Assembly: GCA_014874265.1 (NCBI GenBank)
Contig: JACWAM010000068.1
Span: forward strand, 1-39,131
Length of the DNA: 39,131 nt
From: Thermoleophilia bacterium
GTDB taxonomy: Bacteria; Actinomycetota; Thermoleophilia; BMS3ABIN01
Direction of reading: 5' to 3'
Notes under the pieces: generated by a model
Database searches by the model: none
Told to the model about the DNA's origin: nothing
What the model saw: only the letters and a program-made list of their open reading frames with translations
Position numbers and translations under genes: made by a program
Shown: positions 36,191-39,131 of the stretch, piece after piece
How the letters are laid out: every line of letters begins with the position of its first letter
How positions within the stretch are numbered: the stretch's first letter is position 1

Positions 36191-37723
36191 TTAATAACCG
36201 CGTAAAGCGTCAATCTGGGAACTTACCCGCCGCATCCGCTTCAGGCGTCCCAGATGCCGGAAGAGCTGCCATTCCAGCGGCAGGCGATAGAAATTAAAAG
36301 CGCACCGTAAAACCGCAGCCCAATGCAAGGGATATAATAGCGGCATCCACTTAATCTGTCGCATGCGTTTGCGCATCGTCTGGTTGGGATACGCGAAGGG
36401 AAAGTAAAAATTATTGCAGCTGCTGACGAAATTCTTGTCATCCTCCGTAATCCAGGAAGTGCTGACAGAGGTCGATTCCCAGTTGGCCCACTCACTGGTT
36501 TTTACCGGCATCCGTAACCGGAGCCGCTCAGCGATCTCAAAAAGTTGCGTTCCCGGATAGGGTGTAACATAAAAAGTGACCGTGACGACATCGGGATGCT
36601 CCCGCCGCAGTTTCTTTATCAGCATCAGGGTTTGCCAGATCTCATCTTTCGACTCCGGCAAGGCCTTGGGGAATCCCACCATGAAAGCATAGACGCCGTG
36701 AATACCGGCATTTTTCAACAGGCGGTTGGAGGCGATAGCCTGGTCCGGTGAAGTCCTTTTGTCGATCAGTTTCAGTACTTCATCGGACCCAGATTCTATG
36801 CCGATCTCAATCGTTCGGCAACCGGCCTTTTTGGCCAGACTTAACGTTTCCGGCTTGACCTTAAATAGCTGGCTGGCCCGTGCTGTCACCGTCCATGTAA
36901 TGCGAATATCCCGGTCGAGCAGCAGCCTGCTGATCTCCTCCACCCGCCTGGGGCTCGCAAAAAAGTTGGCGTCAGCGAAACTGACGTGCTCCAGCCGGTA
37001 CATTTTGTCGAGCTGTTCAATATCGTCAACGACGGTGCTGGCGGCCCGGGCGGTCCACTTGCCAAACACCTTCGGCTCAACACAAAACGCGCATTTAAAG
37101 GGACATCCCTGGCTGGAAAAGTACTGGACCGCGCGCCTGCCCCCATTCAGTCTAAAAAAACGCTCGATGTCAAGAAGTTCATAAGGAGCCCGGGGGAAAT
37201 TATTGATATCCGCCACAGGCCGGCTGGGATTGCTAACGATCTCGCCGGCGCCATCCCTGTACGTGGCGCCCGCCACCCCATCAAAGCCCCGATTCTCTTC
37301 CAGACGCTGAACCAGCTCACCGAACGTGACCTCACCCTGTCCGCGGACAACCGCGTCAACGTAGGGCTCTGAAGCCGCCTGCTCCGGCAGGAGGGAGGGG
37401 TGGTACCCGCCCCATATCACGGGAACCCGGGGATGGCGCTTTTTCACCAGGCGAGACAGATGAATCGCCCTTTTTAGTTGATGACCGGTGATAGTGCTGA
37501 CGCCAACGCACAGCGCTCCCTCTGCCGCCTCTATCAGCTCCTTGTCAACGTCGGGACTGAGGCGCTCGTCGATCAGGACGATCCGGTAACCCTTAGCGTG
37601 AAGAGGTGCCGCCACTGCCAGGATGGACAAAGGCAGCTCCAGAGCGTAGCCCTGCCGCTCCAGCGGGCTCGGGAAGACAAGCACAATCTTGGGTTTACCT
37701 GAATTATTGGAATCGCTTGACAA
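36191..37723 (-). CDS. B12-binding-domain radical SAM protein (paralog E)
   Basis: VGVSTITGHQLKRAI; VIWGGYHPSLLPEQ; SSQGCPFKCAFCVEPKVFGKW; IGIESGSDEVLKLIDKRT; VTPYPGTQLFEI. Confidence 0.92.
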   Translation of the reverse strand: MSSDSNNSGKPKIVLVFPSPLERQGYALELPLSILAVAAPLHAKGYRIVLIDERLSPDVDKELIEAAEGALCVGVSTITGHQLKRAIHLSRLVKKRHPRVPVIWGGYHPSLLPEQAASEPYVDAVVRGQGEVTFGELVQRLEENRGFDGVAGATYRDGAGEIVSNPSRPVADINNFPRAPYELLDIERFFRLNGGRRAVQYFSSQGCPFKCAFCVEPKVFGKWTARAASTVVDDIEQLDKMYRLEHVSFADANFFASPRRVEEISRLLLDRDIRITWTVTARASQLFKVKPETLSLAKKAGCRTIEIGIESGSDEVLKLIDKRTSPDQAIASNRLLKNAGIHGVYAFMVGFPKALPESKDEIWQTLMLIKKLRREHPDVVTVTFYVTPYPGTQLFEIAERLRLRMPVKTSEWANWESTSVSTSWITEDDKNFVSSCNNFYFPFAYPNQTMRKRMRQIKWMPLLYPLHWAAVLRCAFNFYRLPLEWQLFRHLGRLKRMRRVSSQIDALRGY

Positions 37724-37828
37724 TCTCTGTTAATCTCCCGCCGGATAAGATCGGCTCCCGACAAGAAAGAACGACCGCCTGCCGGACCGGAAAAGTTTCT
37801 CGAAAAAGAGGGAGCGGGGAAGCGTTAA

Positions 37829-38842
37829 TCATCCAGTCCGTTTAGCCAGCACGCGTTTGGCGCCATTTCTCATCTGCTCAAAAACGGGCAGCTCAGCCAA
37901 TACGGAAAGTTTCGGGTGCTTCATCAACCAAAGACCCCGGCATCTGGCGCACAGCTCCAGTTCCTCGTACCGTTTTTCCTTGAGCAGTCGACGGTACCTT
38001 CTCATCTCGGCGCCGTTCCAGATTTCCATAATCGATTCCTTGTTTAAATCGCCCAGGATATACCTGGCGTCCAGGTCGGCGCTGCAGCCAACGACCCTGC
38101 CATCCCAAACGATGCTGATCGCCGACCAGAAAAAAATGCATGGATAATAGCCCATGTCGGATTTCTTCGGGTCAAAACCGGTATCTTCCCGCCAGTAATG
38201 GGGGTTTCCCATAAAGAATTCATCTACCGAAAGCCCTTCAAAGCGGGCGATAAAACCGGGGTCTATTCTCTGGCCGGGATGTTGCTGTGTTTTCAGGATC
38301 TGAATAGTTACCTCGGGCCGGCGCCGCCCTCTTGCCGCCCTCAGACTTAAAAAATTGGAGACGTTTTCAACAATCGTGTCAAAAAGGGCTTCCTTGCCCT
38401 GCTTTTCGTAGTCTTCCCGGAAATCACTCTCCATCCTGACCCACATCTTGTCCAGCCCTGCGTCCAGCAGCTGTTTTCCCTTCTCTTCATCAAGCAGAGA
38501 CCCGTTGGTCACCAGCCAGGCTTCCAGGCCTTTGGAAACGACATACTCCACCATCTCCGGCAGACTTTCATGCAGGATGGGCTCGCCATCAAGAAACAGG
38601 GTGACTTCACGAACGCCGGCGGCGGGTGCCTGGTCGATAATCTTGTGGAAGAGATCCATGTCCATAAAGCCTTTCGGGCGCGATCCATCCTTGCTGCCGT
38701 CCGGTTCTTCGAGGTTGCTGACATTGGTCGGCTCCACCTTGATGAAAAGCGGTCCATTAGGGGTCTCTTCATTGAGGCGAAACCAGTGATAATGACGTCT
38801 GTAGCTCGCCCATTTCTTTGCTATTTCTTGTGAATTTGCCAT
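37829..38842 (-). CDS. radical SAM/SPASM-fold protein lacking the canonical CX3CX2C motif (candidate pseudoenzyme)
   Basis: FIKVEPTNVSNLEEPDGSKDGSRPKGFMDMDLF aligns with paralog INIEPTNRCNLRCRMCPRKDLTRPVGDIDMDLF; retains LDGEPILHE and SPASM-like CIFFWSAISIVWDGRVVGCS...LCARCRGLW. Confidence 0.85.
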   Translation of the reverse strand: MANSQEIAKKWASYRRHYHWFRLNEETPNGPLFIKVEPTNVSNLEEPDGSKDGSRPKGFMDMDLFHKIIDQAPAAGVREVTLFLDGEPILHESLPEMVEYVVSKGLEAWLVTNGSLLDEEKGKQLLDAGLDKMWVRMESDFREDYEKQGKEALFDTIVENVSNFLSLRAARGRRRPEVTIQILKTQQHPGQRIDPGFIARFEGLSVDEFFMGNPHYWREDTGFDPKKSDMGYYPCIFFWSAISIVWDGRVVGCSADLDARYILGDLNKESIMEIWNGAEMRRYRRLLKEKRYEELELCARCRGLWLMKHPKLSVLAELPVFEQMRNGAKRVLAKRTG

Positions 38843-38950
38843 GTCTTAAGCCTAAAAAAAACCAACCGTTCAGAAACAAAAACCTTTCCAAATCTGACTG
38901 ACATAATCAGATACGAACAAAAAAATTTTACACTAAAAGGAATAGGCACG

Positions 38951-38994
38951 GAAGCGGCCAGAGCGCCTGATATTTCCTATCGTCAGGCCGCTTC
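38951..38994. terminator. strong inverted repeat GAAGCGGCC ... GGCCGCTTC (terminator-like) downstream of the truncated minus-strand CDS
   Basis: perfect 9-bp arms at 38951-38959 and 38986-38994. Confidence 0.45.
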
Positions 38995-39030
38995 ACGTCA
39001 CCGCCACTGACAGCGTCTGGCTTTTCCACC

Positions 39031-39131
39031 CTAGCCTCTGATGCGCCTGATGACCTTGCCGAGTCTTCGCTTCGCCACTTGTTTAGGCGTGGGAGACAGC
39101 TCGTTGTGCGCTTCCTTGAGCATCTGCCGGA
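39031..39131 (-). CDS. C-terminal fragment of an uncharacterised protein truncated by the window edge
   Basis: minus-strand open frame ...RQMLKEAHNELSPTPKQVAKRRLGKVIRRIRG followed by TAG. Confidence 0.45.
   Translation of the reverse strand, partial: RQMLKEAHNELSPTPKQVAKRRLGKVIRRIRG

Noticed and set aside
38687-38728. Frameshift explanation for the missing CX3CX2C in the 37829-38842 protein
   Set aside because: The two alternative same-strand frames here read ...MSATSKNRTAARMDRARKAL... and ...QCQQPRRTGRQQGWIAP..., neither with a Cys triad.
39005-39011. GCCACTG string resembling part of a B12 box
   Set aside because: Isolated heptamer without the rest of the riboswitch core; lies just downstream of the truncated minus-strand CDS, so chance is the simplest explanation.
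1-39131. CRISPR arrays, tRNA/rRNA genes, transposases, phage or toxin-antitoxin genes
   Set aside because: No regularly spaced repeats and no ORFs with such motifs were seen; repeats present are palindromic intergenic elements only.

Overview
This 39 kb window is almost entirely a bacterial surface-polysaccharide / modified-glycan locus. On the + strand at the left is a complete dTDP-L-rhamnose operon (rmlA-rmlC-rmlD-rmlB, ~468-4038). A long, mostly minus-strand block follows (4125-20675): three O-antigen-ligase/polymerase-like membrane proteins, a Wzx-type flippase, a PMT/ArnT-like membrane glycosyltransferase, five GT4- or GT2-type glycosyltransferases and a radical SAM/SPASM protein. The right part (20679-38842) is the unusual part: an aldo/keto reductase-ferredoxin fusion, FIVE paralogous B12-binding-type radical SAM proteins, three zinc-ribbon SAM methyltransferases, a NodU/CmcH-type carbamoyltransferase and two SPASM radical SAM proteins. 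One of those two has lost the whole radical-SAM CX3CX2C motif. A lone + strand ArnT-like glycosyltransferase (29621-31312) splits this part in two. The strongest candidates for something new are: (1) the five-paralog B12-rSAM / methyltransferase / carbamoyltransferase cassette next to dTDP-sugar genes; (2) the apparent radical-SAM pseudoenzyme at 37829-38842, which keeps its SPASM cysteines; (3) a polymerase/ligase-type membrane protein with an embedded carbohydrate-binding-like beta domain; (4) an AKR-ferredoxin protein with two of four catalytic tetrad residues replaced. Small palindromic intergenic repeats (TGTCATTCTGAGG...CCTCAGGATGACA type, and CTGGAAAC-type) are also present. No tRNA, rRNA, CRISPR array, transposase or recognisable cobalamin riboswitch was found. 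All family assignments come from reading motifs by eye; no database search was run.
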